A stretch of 64,000 nt of DNA from G963677325 sp963810555 (GTDB lineage: Bacteria > Bacteroidota > Bacteroidia > Bacteroidales > Prolixibacteraceae): assembly GCA_963810555.1 (NCBI GenBank), contig CAWENX010000005.1, forward strand, positions 186,001 to 250,000, in the 5' to 3' direction. Below the pieces are notes generated by a model, which was not told the origin of the DNA, did no database searches, and was given only the letters and a program-made list of their open reading frames with translations. Below are positions 54,874 through 63,801 of the stretch, one piece after another. Position 1 is the first letter of the stretch, and each line of letters opens with the position of its first letter. The translations under genes were made by a program, and so were the position numbers.

Positions 54874-55236
54874 CTATTGTAATTTAGTTTTCAAAGCCTT
54901 TATTAGACTGCAGAGCATACTTCGTATGTGGTTTATTTGTGGTTGTATTTCATTAATCGTAAAATACCTGAGTTGAAAGGCTATTTCGAGCTGTGTCTCT
55001 ATCTCAGATAAAGATCCGTTTGAGATAGTCAAAAAATGAATAAATTCTTTGGTTGAGTTACGAGAGGCTCCCTCGGCAATATTCGATGGCATAGAAACAG
55101 CGGCTCTTCTAAGTTGAGAAGTTAATCCATAAATCTCAAAAGAAGGGAAATCTGCCGTCACTCTATAGATGTTAATTGATAATTCAATCGACTTTCTCCA
55201 AATGAAATCTCTATAGCATTTTATACTCTTCTCCAC
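54874..55236 (-). CDS. Four-helix bundle protein (23S rRNA intervening-sequence family)
   Basis: 120 residues starting with GTG: RDFIWRKSIELSINIYRVTADFPSFEIYGLTSQLRRAAVSMPSNIAEGASRNSTKEFIHFLTISNGSLSEIETQLEIAFQLRYF. This matches the small S23/four-helix-bundle family often scattered in Bacteroidota genomes. It is inserted between fnlB and fnlC with tandem repeats on both sides. Function unknown. Confidence 0.88.
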   Translation of the reverse strand: MEKSIKCYRDFIWRKSIELSINIYRVTADFPSFEIYGLTSQLRRAAVSMPSNIAEGASRNSTKEFIHFLTISNGSLSEIETQLEIAFQLRYFTINEIQPQINHIRSMLCSLIKALKTKLQ

Positions 55237-55270
55237 TTTATCACTTTATCACCTTTTCGCTTTATCAAGT

Positions 55271-56392
55271 TTACACCTTTTCAAAAAACGTATCAGGATC
55301 ATCAGCATTATAATGTTCATTTATCCAGAAAATTGTGTAAAGTTCTTCCTTACCAATATTTGTGATGTTGTGAGTATACAAAACAGGCATGTCAACAAAA
55401 GAGGGTTTTTTACCATCCAAGTCAAATGATAACACCTGTTCTGATCCAATTCGACGAAGTTCAATTCTTGCTTTTCCTTTAATTACTGCAAATCGTTCGG
55501 CTTTGCGGGTATGAAAATGATTTCCCCTTGCAATACCAGGTGCTGTAGTTGAGAATGAAATCTGTCCTCCGCTTTTTAATCTAATGGTTTCAACAAAACT
55601 ACCCCTTTGATCCGTATTGCGTTTTAAAATGAAAGGGAAAAAGGATTTATGGTCAATATAACAGAGAAAAGTATTAAAAAGATTTCTATCAAAAGGATCA
55701 TCTATATCGGGAATATAACCATGATCAAAATAATTTTCTTTAAATACGGAAAGTTTTTCCAATAATTCAGAGACTTTAATTTCAGAAGTGTGAGGAACAT
55801 GAATTGTGATTGGTGATAGGTGATCAGTGAAAAACTGTTTAATGATTTCATTAATTAACTCTCCAACATAAATAAGTTTTAGATCTCCATCCACATCAAT
55901 TTTAGGCTTTTCGTCGTGAGTTAACTGATGGCAAAAAGTGGCCACAACTGAATTATAGTAGGGATTTCCAAAGGGACCGTAAACATTTGGTATAATTAAC
56001 CCTGTAAACCTGGCATTATTTTCCCTGGACCACTTTTCAAAGAGCGCCCTTCCCTGTTTTTTGGATTTTCCATACAAATTATCCCGTTCTTCCTGCGTTG
56101 AAGATGAAAATAAAATATGTGGTTTTGAATTCGTTATTTTGCAGGCTTCTATAAGCTGTTTTACTAATTTGATATTAGTTTGGTAAATAATTTCCGGATC
56201 ATTGTGACGGTTCATAGCGGCCAGGTGAACAATTATATCACAACTCCGGACAAATCCATTCAGCTTATCCTTATCTGAAAAAAAAGCATCCTCAAAAGGG
56301 ATTCTCTTAAATTTATCAGTATATAAGCTTAATGTATTGTATAGATGACATCCAACAAATCCGGTCTGCCCTGTTATTCCAATTCTCAACAT
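55271..56392 (-). CDS. fnlB: FnlB-like UDP-2-acetamido-2,6-dideoxyhexulose reductase
   Basis: 373 residues: N-terminal SDR domain (IGITGQTGFVGCHLY, about 3-17; HLAAMNRHNDPEIIYQTN; LFSSSTQEERDNLYGKSKKQGRALFEKW) and C-terminal cupin-like domain (about 255-373; GQISFSTTAPGIARGNHFHTRKAERFAVIKGKARIELRRIG). This two-domain order is that of WbjC/FnlB, second step to UDP-L-FucNAc. 36 bases downstream of fnlA. Confidence 0.92.
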   Translation of the reverse strand: MLRIGITGQTGFVGCHLYNTLSLYTDKFKRIPFEDAFFSDKDKLNGFVRSCDIIVHLAAMNRHNDPEIIYQTNIKLVKQLIEACKITNSKPHILFSSSTQEERDNLYGKSKKQGRALFEKWSRENNARFTGLIIPNVYGPFGNPYYNSVVATFCHQLTHDEKPKIDVDGDLKLIYVGELINEIIKQFFTDHLSPITIHVPHTSEIKVSELLEKLSVFKENYFDHGYIPDIDDPFDRNLFNTFLCYIDHKSFFPFILKRNTDQRGSFVETIRLKSGGQISFSTTAPGIARGNHFHTRKAERFAVIKGKARIELRRIGSEQVLSFDLDGKKPSFVDMPVLYTHNITNIGKEELYTIFWINEHYNADDPDTFFEKV

Positions 56393-56428
56393 CTTTCCCT
56401 TTTATCTTCTGACTTTTTTCTTTTATTC

Positions 56429-57466
56429 TCAATCAGGATATTGTTTCACATTTTCTCCCAATATATCTCTTCTTATCAACGGAAGTTTTAACAGCAACTC
56501 TTTTGTTTCTTCTATATTTAGTCGTCGGGTGTTATGGGAGTGATATTCTTCAACTGCAGAAACTTTCTGTTCCCCTTCAGTAAAATAGCTGGCGTAATTA
56601 AGATTGCGATTATCGGCAGGAATGCGAAAATAGTTGCCCATATCAATGGCTTTGGCCATTTCTTCTCTGTTAACCAGAGTTTCATATAATTTTTCGCCAT
56701 GCCGGGTTCCAATAATTCTGATTTTACTTTCTGACTGATACAACTCAATCAGCGCCTGAGCCAAACCGCCTATTGTCGATGCCGGGGATTTTTGGATAAA
56801 CATATCTCCGTTTATACCATGCTGGAAAGCATATAAAACCAAGTCTACGGCATCTTCCAAAGTCATCATAAACCTTGTCATATTGGGATCAGTTATTGTA
56901 ATATCTTTGCCGGACTTTATCTGTTCAACGAATAAAGGTATGACTGAACCCCGGGATGCCATAACATTCCCGTAGCGGGTTCCACAAAAAACGGTGTTCA
57001 AATCATCACCCATTGAGCGGGCTTTAGCCTGCATAACTTTTTCCATCAATGCCTTTGAAAGCCCCATAGCATTGATTGGATAAACTGCTTTATCGGTGCT
57101 GAGAACAATCATGCGTTTTACTCCATGACTATAAGCAGAATCCAAAACATTCTGAGCCCCCAACACATTTGTATTCACTGCTTCAATAGGGAAAAATTCA
57201 CATGAGGGTACTTGTTTCAAAGCTGCAGCATGAAAAATGAAATCAACACCCCTGACAGCATAATCAACACTTCGTTTATCCCGGACATTGCCAATATAAA
57301 ATTTTACCTTAGGGTTGTTCAACCGATGCCGCATATCATCCTGTTTTTTTTCATCACGGGAAAAGATCCGGATTTCTTTTATATCGGTATTCAAAAACCG
57401 ACTTAGGACAGCGTTGCCAAATGAGCCGGTGCCACCAGTAATAAGTAAAGTTTTGTTTGCAAACAT
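56429..57466 (-). CDS. fnlA: FnlA-like UDP-N-acetylglucosamine 4,6-dehydratase/5-epimerase
   Basis: 345 residues of the CapD/WbjB family: LLITGGTGSFGNAVLSRFL (NADP motif), FSRDEKKQDDMRHRLNN, FIFHAAALKQVPSCEFFPIEAVNTNVLGAQNVLD, LSTDKAVYPINAMGLSKALMEK with the M-x3-K active-site pair of this subfamily, FCGTRYGNVMASRGSVIPLF. First step of UDP-N-acetyl-L-fucosamine synthesis. A decayed copy of its 5' end lies at 59129-59322. Confidence 0.94.
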   Translation of the reverse strand: MFANKTLLITGGTGSFGNAVLSRFLNTDIKEIRIFSRDEKKQDDMRHRLNNPKVKFYIGNVRDKRSVDYAVRGVDFIFHAAALKQVPSCEFFPIEAVNTNVLGAQNVLDSAYSHGVKRMIVLSTDKAVYPINAMGLSKALMEKVMQAKARSMGDDLNTVFCGTRYGNVMASRGSVIPLFVEQIKSGKDITITDPNMTRFMMTLEDAVDLVLYAFQHGINGDMFIQKSPASTIGGLAQALIELYQSESKIRIIGTRHGEKLYETLVNREEMAKAIDMGNYFRIPADNRNLNYASYFTEGEQKVSAVEEYHSHNTRRLNIEETKELLLKLPLIRRDILGENVKQYPD

Positions 57467-57509
57467 TTGATGTAATTTTTAAAATACAATTTAATTTTTG
57501 CAGAACTGT

Positions 57510-58769
57510 TTAAACGGATGAATCAAATGATGAATTAACGTCCGTGATTCTAGTATTCGTTTTTAATATTGATTCATATAGATTTAGATAATCCATATGA
57601 CGATCATTTTTATCATATAATTTTATTACCCGATCACGGCAAGCTGAGCTAAAGCAGCTTTTCCCTTTTATTTTTATTTTGTGAATTGCCTCAATAATTC
57701 CCTTAATATTTCCTTTAGCAACAATAAAGCCTGTTACAGGAATAGTTAATTCAGGACTAGCAGTGGCACTAAAAACGATAGTCGGTGTACCGCAAGCCAT
57801 CGCTTCTATTGTGGTCAATCCAAAAGATTCCTCTATTGACGGATTAATAAACACATCTGCATCTGAATAAAATGCCACCAATTCCTGAATATTATCCGTT
57901 CTTTTAATTCCAATTATATTGGATGGAAGCGTATGAATTTGTAATTCAGTCAGGCCAACAAGAATAATCTGATAATTTTTCCCCAACATTCTACTCAGTT
58001 TAATAAAATCACCCAATCCTTTATGAATACTCCAAATGCTGGCGACACCCAAAATAATAAACTTGTTTTCAAGACAATATTTAGATCGAATTGATGTGGT
58101 TTTCAAGGGACAAAATTTATCAGTATCTATTCCATTGTTTATTACTTTGATAGGAAAATTTAAGAAATATGATTTTTTAACAATATTCCCTAACCATTCA
58201 GATACTGGTACTATTGTGAGATTGGTTAATGAGGTAAAAAGCACTTTCTTTACAAAGTAATTTTTTTTTGAACGATCAAACCCAAAACTTGCAGGATATT
58301 CATCCGTTTGGGGACAACCAAAACATTCTGTTTCCCATTTATTACAACTGACAGAATCAAAATATACACAGTGACCAGTCATCGGCCAACAGTCATGAAA
58401 TGTCCACACAACAGGTATATTTGTAACAGCGAGAAAATCAAACAGAACTTTAATATTTATGTAGTATCCATGAAGATTGTGGAGATGAATAATATCCGGT
58501 TTAATCTTGTCAATTTGAACAATCAATTGAAGAGTGGCATTGCGAGAGCCGAAACCATGTTTATCGAATAGGCGGGTTTGCAAACCATGCAGTATTACAT
58601 CCCAATCAGATCCAATTTTGATTAATTTAGAATTATAGGGGCGGCCTTTACGTCCGTAAGCGATATAACTGTTCCACCCATTTTGATAAGCTGTATATCC
58701 TAATTCCTCGATGATCCGTCCCGTTGAACCATAATTAACTACTGTATTTATTTGCAATAAGGTCTTCAT
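57510..58769 (-). CDS. Glycosyltransferase family 4 protein, WcaC-like
   Basis: 419 residues, GT-B fold. N terminus LLQINTVVNYGSTGRIIEELG; acceptor region DIIHLHNLHGYYINIKVLFDFL and VVWTFHDCWPMTGHCVYFDSVSCNKWETECFGCPQ (a Cys-rich loop seen in this group); donor region FIILGVASIWSIHKGLGDFIKLS, FYSDADVFINPSIEESFGLTTIEAMACGTPTIVF. Adds a sugar to the surface glycan; donor unknown. Confidence 0.9.
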   Translation of the reverse strand: MKTLLQINTVVNYGSTGRIIEELGYTAYQNGWNSYIAYGRKGRPYNSKLIKIGSDWDVILHGLQTRLFDKHGFGSRNATLQLIVQIDKIKPDIIHLHNLHGYYINIKVLFDFLAVTNIPVVWTFHDCWPMTGHCVYFDSVSCNKWETECFGCPQTDEYPASFGFDRSKKNYFVKKVLFTSLTNLTIVPVSEWLGNIVKKSYFLNFPIKVINNGIDTDKFCPLKTTSIRSKYCLENKFIILGVASIWSIHKGLGDFIKLSRMLGKNYQIILVGLTELQIHTLPSNIIGIKRTDNIQELVAFYSDADVFINPSIEESFGLTTIEAMACGTPTIVFSATASPELTIPVTGFIVAKGNIKGIIEAIHKIKIKGKSCFSSACRDRVIKLYDKNDRHMDYLNLYESILKTNTRITDVNSSFDSSV

Positions 58770-59128
58770 AAAGGGACTTACGATGATTTACAGATTTAAC
58801 TTTGGTTATACAACGATGTTGACAATTGAGTCAGTACTACCAGTGATATGGAGAGTTTTATAACAAATTCAATAAAGAATAATTATTAAAAAGTAAATTG
58901 TCCACCAAAAAGAGAGATGAACTCGAATGAATTCATTATTTATTCATAATGTCTGCAACGGAATCGTCAATGCATTATTAATTTATGACTTAACTAATAT
59001 TTTAGTATATATTTATGACCTTTAAATATCTATATATAGCAATATACAAAACTGCCAAATCGTAAGGGTGTTATAGTGCAGCAGTATGCAAGATACAATC
59101 TTAGCCCCATGTAACTAAAGTTTCGTTA
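58770..59128. other. AT-rich gap between glycosyltransferase and fnlA remnant
   Basis: 359 bases, strongly AT-rich, no supported frame on either strand. It may hold the promoter for the fnlA operon; no box with correct spacing was found. Confidence 0.4.
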
Positions 59129-59322
59129 CGGTTGTCCAAAACATAGCATATATAAAATTTTATTTTAAGATTATTAAACCGATGATACATAATATCCTAT
59201 TTTTTTTCATCTCACTAAAAAATTCGTATTTCTTTAATATCGATATCAAAAAACCGATTGAGGACGGCGTTGCCGAGAGAGCCGGTGCCACGTGTGATAA
59301 GAAGAATTTTGTTTTTAAACAT
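59129..59322 (-). pseudogene. Decayed 5' fragment of an fnlA-like gene
   Basis: From ATG 59322 the minus strand reads MFKNKILLITRGTGSLGNAV then LNRFFDIDIKEIRIF and a stop. One frame over it continues DEKK-stop-DIMYHRFNNLKIKFYICYVLDNRN. This aligns with FnlA residues 1-65 (MFANKTLLITGGTGSFGNAV..., DEKKQDDMRHRLNNPKVKFYIGNVRDKR) with many substitutions, a frame break and a nonsense codon. Similarity ends near 59129. A true gene remnant, about 1.9 kb from the intact copy's start. Confidence 0.85.
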
Positions 59323-59398
59323 GAATATAATATATTTTTATTTAAACTTCATGACAATAATGAAAAGCTAATTAATACTTTTAAAAATTGGAATCCTT

Positions 59399-60430
59399 TT
59401 AAAGGTTTGTACCAATTTTACCAGGTTGATTGTAGCGGGGTTTTAATGAACTGTATAAAGAAGCGAGATGTGAAAATTTTTTTATAAATACCTTCACATT
59501 TTGGATAATAATTACTTGAAAACTTCTTTTGAAAATAATTTCACTAAAGTAGTCATTTTTAAATAAAATTTCATTATTAATCCTTACTAATAAACCAATA
59601 TATGGTTTATAGATATGTATAAGTGCAATTTGCGGTATATGTAATGGAGATGCTTGTGAAATAACTTTAAAATTATTAATTTTAAATTTGAGACCCTGGT
59701 AATGATAAAAAATTAAAGGATATTCAAGATTAAGATCATTTTTTACCTTTAAAGTGATTTTATTATGACTTTTTTTTACATAATAGTTCGATATGTTCCA
59801 ATATGATAAACCTGCTCCTAAATGTGATATTGATTTGACACCACTAAATTTCTCTGGAAAATAATCCAAATATTTCTGATCACCATATTTCCCATCTTCA
59901 AACTTAGCATAACACCAATCGATACAACTTTTTCTCCACCAATCCAGTGCCATAATGCCATTGACATCATTTTTGATATACACAAATTGAACACAATATT
60001 TACCATATATTTCCAAAGACTTTAATTTTTTAGAAAAATTGTGAAGAGTTATTCCAATTGAATAATTTACCAATTCAAGAAAAATAGGTTCAGGGGACGA
60101 AAAAAAGAACATATCTGCATCTAAATACGTACAATGCTCTAAATTATACTTATGAATTGAATACCATATAATTGAAGCGGTTGAAGTCCAACAGTATTCG
60201 GCGATCGTTCTTGTGGATTTGATTCTAAGCAAATCCTGATCTTCAAAATCCGCCAATGAAATTACCGTAACATGTGGAAGTTTAAATCCACTTATTATAG
60301 TGTAGCATTTTTCATCAAAAGCAAAAACATAAAGATGGAAATCATCACATTGTTGTAAAAGTGAGCGATAAAGTGCCAGCCCTCGTGTTAAATAATATGA
60401 GTCAAAAAGTGTACAAAAATTGTATTGCAT
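59399..60430 (-). CDS. Putative GT-A type glycosyltransferase
   Basis: About 343 residues from ATG 60430 (a TTG at 60436 is also in frame). NFCTLFDSYYLTRGLALYRSLLQQCDDFHLYVFAFDEKCYTII resembles the nucleotide-binding start of GT8-like enzymes, and LEHCTYLDADMFFFSSPEPIF carries a DxD motif. GDQKYLDYFPEKF and LIFYHYQGLKF follow. Exact family not certain; role in glycan assembly inferred from context. It directly follows the aminotransferase remnants. Confidence 0.8.
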   Translation of the reverse strand: MQYNFCTLFDSYYLTRGLALYRSLLQQCDDFHLYVFAFDEKCYTIISGFKLPHVTVISLADFEDQDLLRIKSTRTIAEYCWTSTASIIWYSIHKYNLEHCTYLDADMFFFSSPEPIFLELVNYSIGITLHNFSKKLKSLEIYGKYCVQFVYIKNDVNGIMALDWWRKSCIDWCYAKFEDGKYGDQKYLDYFPEKFSGVKSISHLGAGLSYWNISNYYVKKSHNKITLKVKNDLNLEYPLIFYHYQGLKFKINNFKVISQASPLHIPQIALIHIYKPYIGLLVRINNEILFKNDYFSEIIFKRSFQVIIIQNVKVFIKKFSHLASLYSSLKPRYNQPGKIGTNL

Positions 60431-60432
60431 TT

Positions 60433-61519
60433 TCAAAAAGAATTTAAAGTTTCAATTACCTTCATTATATCATTTGATTTATGAAAGTAAGAAATGGGCA
60501 GGCTAAGCGTAGTAGCATGGATTTCCTCAGAAATTGGATATCCCCCATCTATAATACACCACATCGCTTTTTGATTGTGCGGAGCTATAGGATAATGAAT
60601 CTCAGTTTTAATTCCATGATCTAAAAGAAACATTCTCAAATGATCCCTATGAGGATGTCTTATGTTAAAAATACGATAAACATCATAATATTTTTTTTCA
60701 AAGACAGGGACTATAAAATCCTTCTTCAAATTTTCCATTTAGAGGCTTGCTAATTTAGGTTATACGCATTAATAATTTTTAGTGCTGCGAATTTAATCAA
60801 TAGAAATCCTGCCTGTATCTCGTCTAATCGAGAATTGTAACCTAAATACTCATTTTCATATTTTATTTCAGATCCATAATTTCGTAAAGCTTTTTAAGTT
60901 TTCCTGCAGTAAAACTATCATTAGTTGTAGCTGCACCTACATCACCTAATGCTCCAAGATTTTTTGTCAGATAAAAACTGCGCACTCCAATATACCCAAA
61001 TGAGCCAGCAATTCGATTTTTGTATATTGCACTATGTGCCTGTGCGCAATCCTCAATTATTATTAAATTGTGAATTTTAGCAATTTTAATTATAGCATCC
61101 ATATTGCAACATTTGCCATATAGATGAACACCATAATAGCCTGAGTATTGGAAGTAATTTGATCTTCTATTTTAGTGTGATCAATATTATAATTATTGAT
61201 TGATATCAGGTTCAACCAGGATAAGTCTTAATCCATTCTGAATAATGGATAATATAGTGGCAATATAAGTATTTGACGGTACAATTACTTCTGAACCAGC
61301 AGGGAATTTAAAACAACGAAGGGCAAGGTTTAGCGCATCGAGACCAGAAGCTACTCCGATACAATACTTTGATCCAATAAAAGAAGCAAATTCATTTTCA
61401 AAAGTAGACACGTTATTTCCTAAAATATACCAGCCGGACTCAAGAGTATTTTCTAAAATTTTTTTGTAGTCGTCAAAGAATTCCTGATTAACTTTTGCTA
61501 AATTTTCATATTCAATCAT
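60433..61519 (-). pseudogene. DegT/DnrJ/EryC1-type sugar aminotransferase (FdtB-like), several frameshifts
   Basis: Would make a dTDP-3-amino-3,6-dideoxyhexose. Segments: MIEYENLAKVNQEFF...SGWYILGNNVSTFENEFASFIGSKYCIGVASGLDALNLAL; then ...IDHTKIEDQITSNTQAIM; VHLYGKC region; MDAIIKIAKIHNLIIIEDCAQAHSAIYKNRIAGSFGYIGVRSFYLTKNLGALGDVGAATT with the PLP Lys; EIKYENEYLGYNSRLDEIQAGFLLIKF; MENLKKDFIVPVFEKKYYDVYRIFNIRHPHRDHLRMFLLDHGIKTEIHYPIAPH. Total span 362 codons, normal length, with at least four single-base frame changes. Confidence 0.85.
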
Positions 61520-61530
61520 AGATAGTTAAT

Positions 61531-62208
61531 TTAATTTGATCGAAGAAAGAGTAATTGCCGCCCGTTTCTATATTTTTTTGACAATTTATAATAAGGATTC
61601 CATATTTTCCTGAATGACCCGATAGAACGGGCATAACCACAGAAAACAAGTTTTTTCTTTCTTATAATACCATATAGAAAAGTTTTAATTTCCGCTAATA
61701 ATATTCGAATATTTAATAATTCTGCCGGAATGAATAAAATATATTTAACACCTAAGCTATTACATTTTGCAAATAGCACGGATAACTGGTAATCATCAAA
61801 TTCAGTATCAATACGAGGGAAAAGCATAATCCAGTTTTGATCAACAGGTATAGTATCCTTAAAAACATTCAACAACATTACATCATCGAAAACTTCGAAT
61901 TGTTTCAATCGTAATACTGAATAATTATTATCTGAAACGACTACTGAATAATCTGAGAACTTTTTTAATTGGTATTCTTGAGAAGCAATTCCCGAACCAA
62001 TAGAAAATATTTTTTTTAGTCCTGTTTCCTCTATTTCTTTAATAATTATCTGTGTTAAGTAATTTGGCTCCTTCGTATCAACTTTCAACAAATAATTTTC
62101 CTTAGTATATGGCAGATAATAATGTTCTTCTTCTTCGTTATTCCTCAAACTCTCCCAATCCAGGATTTCCATTTCATTCTTAAAGGTACTAAAATGTTTT
62201 ATCTTCAT
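61531..62208 (-). CDS. Putative SAM-dependent methyltransferase-like protein
   Basis: 225 residues. KKIFSIGSGIASQEYQLKKF (about 68-87) resembles SAM motif I of class I methyltransferases, followed by YSVVVSDNNYSVLRLKQF and NWIMLFPRIDTEFDDYQLSVLFAKCNSLGVKYILFIPAELLNI. It sits between fdtA- and fdtB-like genes, where an acetyltransferase (FdtC) is often found, but it does not look like one. Function uncertain. Confidence 0.7.
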   Translation of the reverse strand: MKIKHFSTFKNEMEILDWESLRNNEEEEHYYLPYTKENYLLKVDTKEPNYLTQIIIKEIEETGLKKIFSIGSGIASQEYQLKKFSDYSVVVSDNNYSVLRLKQFEVFDDVMLLNVFKDTIPVDQNWIMLFPRIDTEFDDYQLSVLFAKCNSLGVKYILFIPAELLNIRILLAEIKTFLYGIIRKKKLVFCGYARSIGSFRKIWNPYYKLSKKYRNGRQLLFLRSN

Positions 62209-62274
62209 TTCAGCTAATGTGTAATTTTGGATAGGTAATAAGCCAAAGGGAAAATTTAATTGGAAGTTCTTTCA

Positions 62275-62643
62275 TTAATAAGGTTCATATATATAATCAT
62301 TTACATCAAAGTATTCAGATGCAAAAACCATAAGTATGCAATTTTGTGAGAAATCATACATCCAATGATAATCGTTTGGCGCCAATATCAGACATTTGGA
62401 AGGAGAATCTAAAATAAACTCTTCAATAGGTAAGCCCACTCCCTGTTGATTTTTTATTTTACAATATCCTTGTAATGCAACAGCAGCCTGAATTGTCTTT
62501 CTATGTCTATGATGTCCCCGTATTGAATTGTCCACTCCATATATATAGAATACCCTTTTAATATCAAATGGGAAAACTTTTTCAATTACGGTAAGGTTAC
62601 CTCTTCTGTCTGTAAGAGTAATTAAGTCAATTAATTGCGCCAT
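62275..62643 (-). CDS. fdtA: dTDP-sugar 3,4-ketoisomerase, FdtA/QdtA (WxcM-like cupin)
   Basis: 122 residues, single cupin: LIDLITLTDRRGNLTVIEKVFPFDIKRVFYIYGVDNSIRGHHRHRKTIQAAVALQG with the conserved histidines GHHRHR, KCLILAPNDYHWMYDFSQNCILMVFASEYFD. It isomerises dTDP-4-keto-6-deoxyglucose to the 3-keto sugar used by an FdtB- or QdtB-type aminotransferase, which is present but broken downstream. rmlA/rmlB are outside the window. Confidence 0.92.
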   Translation of the reverse strand: MAQLIDLITLTDRRGNLTVIEKVFPFDIKRVFYIYGVDNSIRGHHRHRKTIQAAVALQGYCKIKNQQGVGLPIEEFILDSPSKCLILAPNDYHWMYDFSQNCILMVFASEYFDVNDYIYEPY

Positions 62644-62662
62644 CTAATCAATTTTATTGAAT

Positions 62663-63769
62663 TTAAGGTAAATTTAGAACTTCTGTGAATACAGTAATTT
62701 GTCTGTTGGGATTGTACCTTTCATGTATTATTTGATAACAACTTCTTGCTACAACTTCTCTTTGTTCACTCCTAAGATTAATCCAATATTCAATTTTCTT
62801 ACAAAGGTCTTCAACTGAATTCTCAATAAAAAAATCTCCAGTCGCCCCAGGTATAATAGCTTCAAATTCAGGCATCTGATGCTTATAGTTATTATGAGTC
62901 AACACGGGAGTACCATACACAAGACAATGCATTGCAGTTAAACCCACATTCCCAGGAGAAACACAGATATCTGCGTTGTAAATAATCTCGCCTAGGGCAT
63001 TTTCGTCATAACTAGAACCATAAAACCAAACATAGTCAACCAATTGGTAATTTTAATAGAACACGAATGTTCGTTTCTTCTGTTTCTTCACCAACAATCA
63101 CTAAATTGCACATTACTCTTTTACGATGCAACTCAAATTGGGCATCCAAAAGCAACTCAAGTTTTTTAATGCGTTGTATTCTACCAATGTACAATAAGAC
63201 TGGAAATTCATTGCAAAAATGTGTTTTAAATATTTGTTATTCGTAGAAGTTGTCTTATTTTGGTTTGCTGATCATAATCCAAAGAGTTGTATATGCAAAC
63301 TAACTTTTCAGGTCTAAAACCCTCTATTATCATAAAATTACGTGCATAATCGCCATAAAGCAATATTTGCGGAGTAAGAGAAAAAAATATTTTTTTTAAT
63401 ACTTTTTTTAAAGTTGATTCATCTCCATACCACCCATGTGTCCACAAATATGTTCTTTTCCCAATAATTTTGTAATTAATAAAATAAACCACGTCGAAAT
63501 ACAATATGGTTCGCCAGTTAAAATATATTGTTTATAATTTTTGAAAGCCAAACTGATAGCTTGCTTCTGCCAATAAAAATTACAAAGTAAAGGGACGTAT
63601 CGAAAGCTTCTTGAAGTCCTTTTAACTCATAATAGTCCATCAACTTCATAGGTGAAGTGATCCTATCCCCAATAAAGAAATCGCATTTAAGCTCTTGATC
63701 CAACAACTTATAAATAGGAGCATTATAATGAGGAGCGAGATTAAGAATGCAACAAATTTTATCACTCAT
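62663..63769 (-). pseudogene. Glycosyltransferase family 4/1, broken by frameshifts
   Basis: Pieces: MSDKICCILNLAPHYNAPIYKLLDQELKCDFFIGDR (63769 to about 63540); IGKRTYLWTHGWYGDESTLKKVLKKIFFSLTPQILLYGDYARNFMIIEGFRPEKLVCIYNSLDYD (to about 63240); FPVLLYIGRIQRIKKLELLLDAQF...LVIVGEETEE (about 63210-63060); LVDYVWFYGSSYDENALGEIIYNADICVSPGNVGLTAMHCLVYGTPVLTH to 62663. Total about 370 codons, normal for this fold, with at least three frame changes. Role: addition of a sugar in the surface glycan. Confidence 0.82.
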
Positions 63770-63801
63770 AACAATCAAAAGAAGAATTATTTTGTTTATT
63801 A

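Noticed and set aside
59182..59487. Plus-strand open frame of 101 codons
   Set aside because: It is the antisense of the decayed fnlA fragment and of the next glycosyltransferase's 3' end; composition is not coding.
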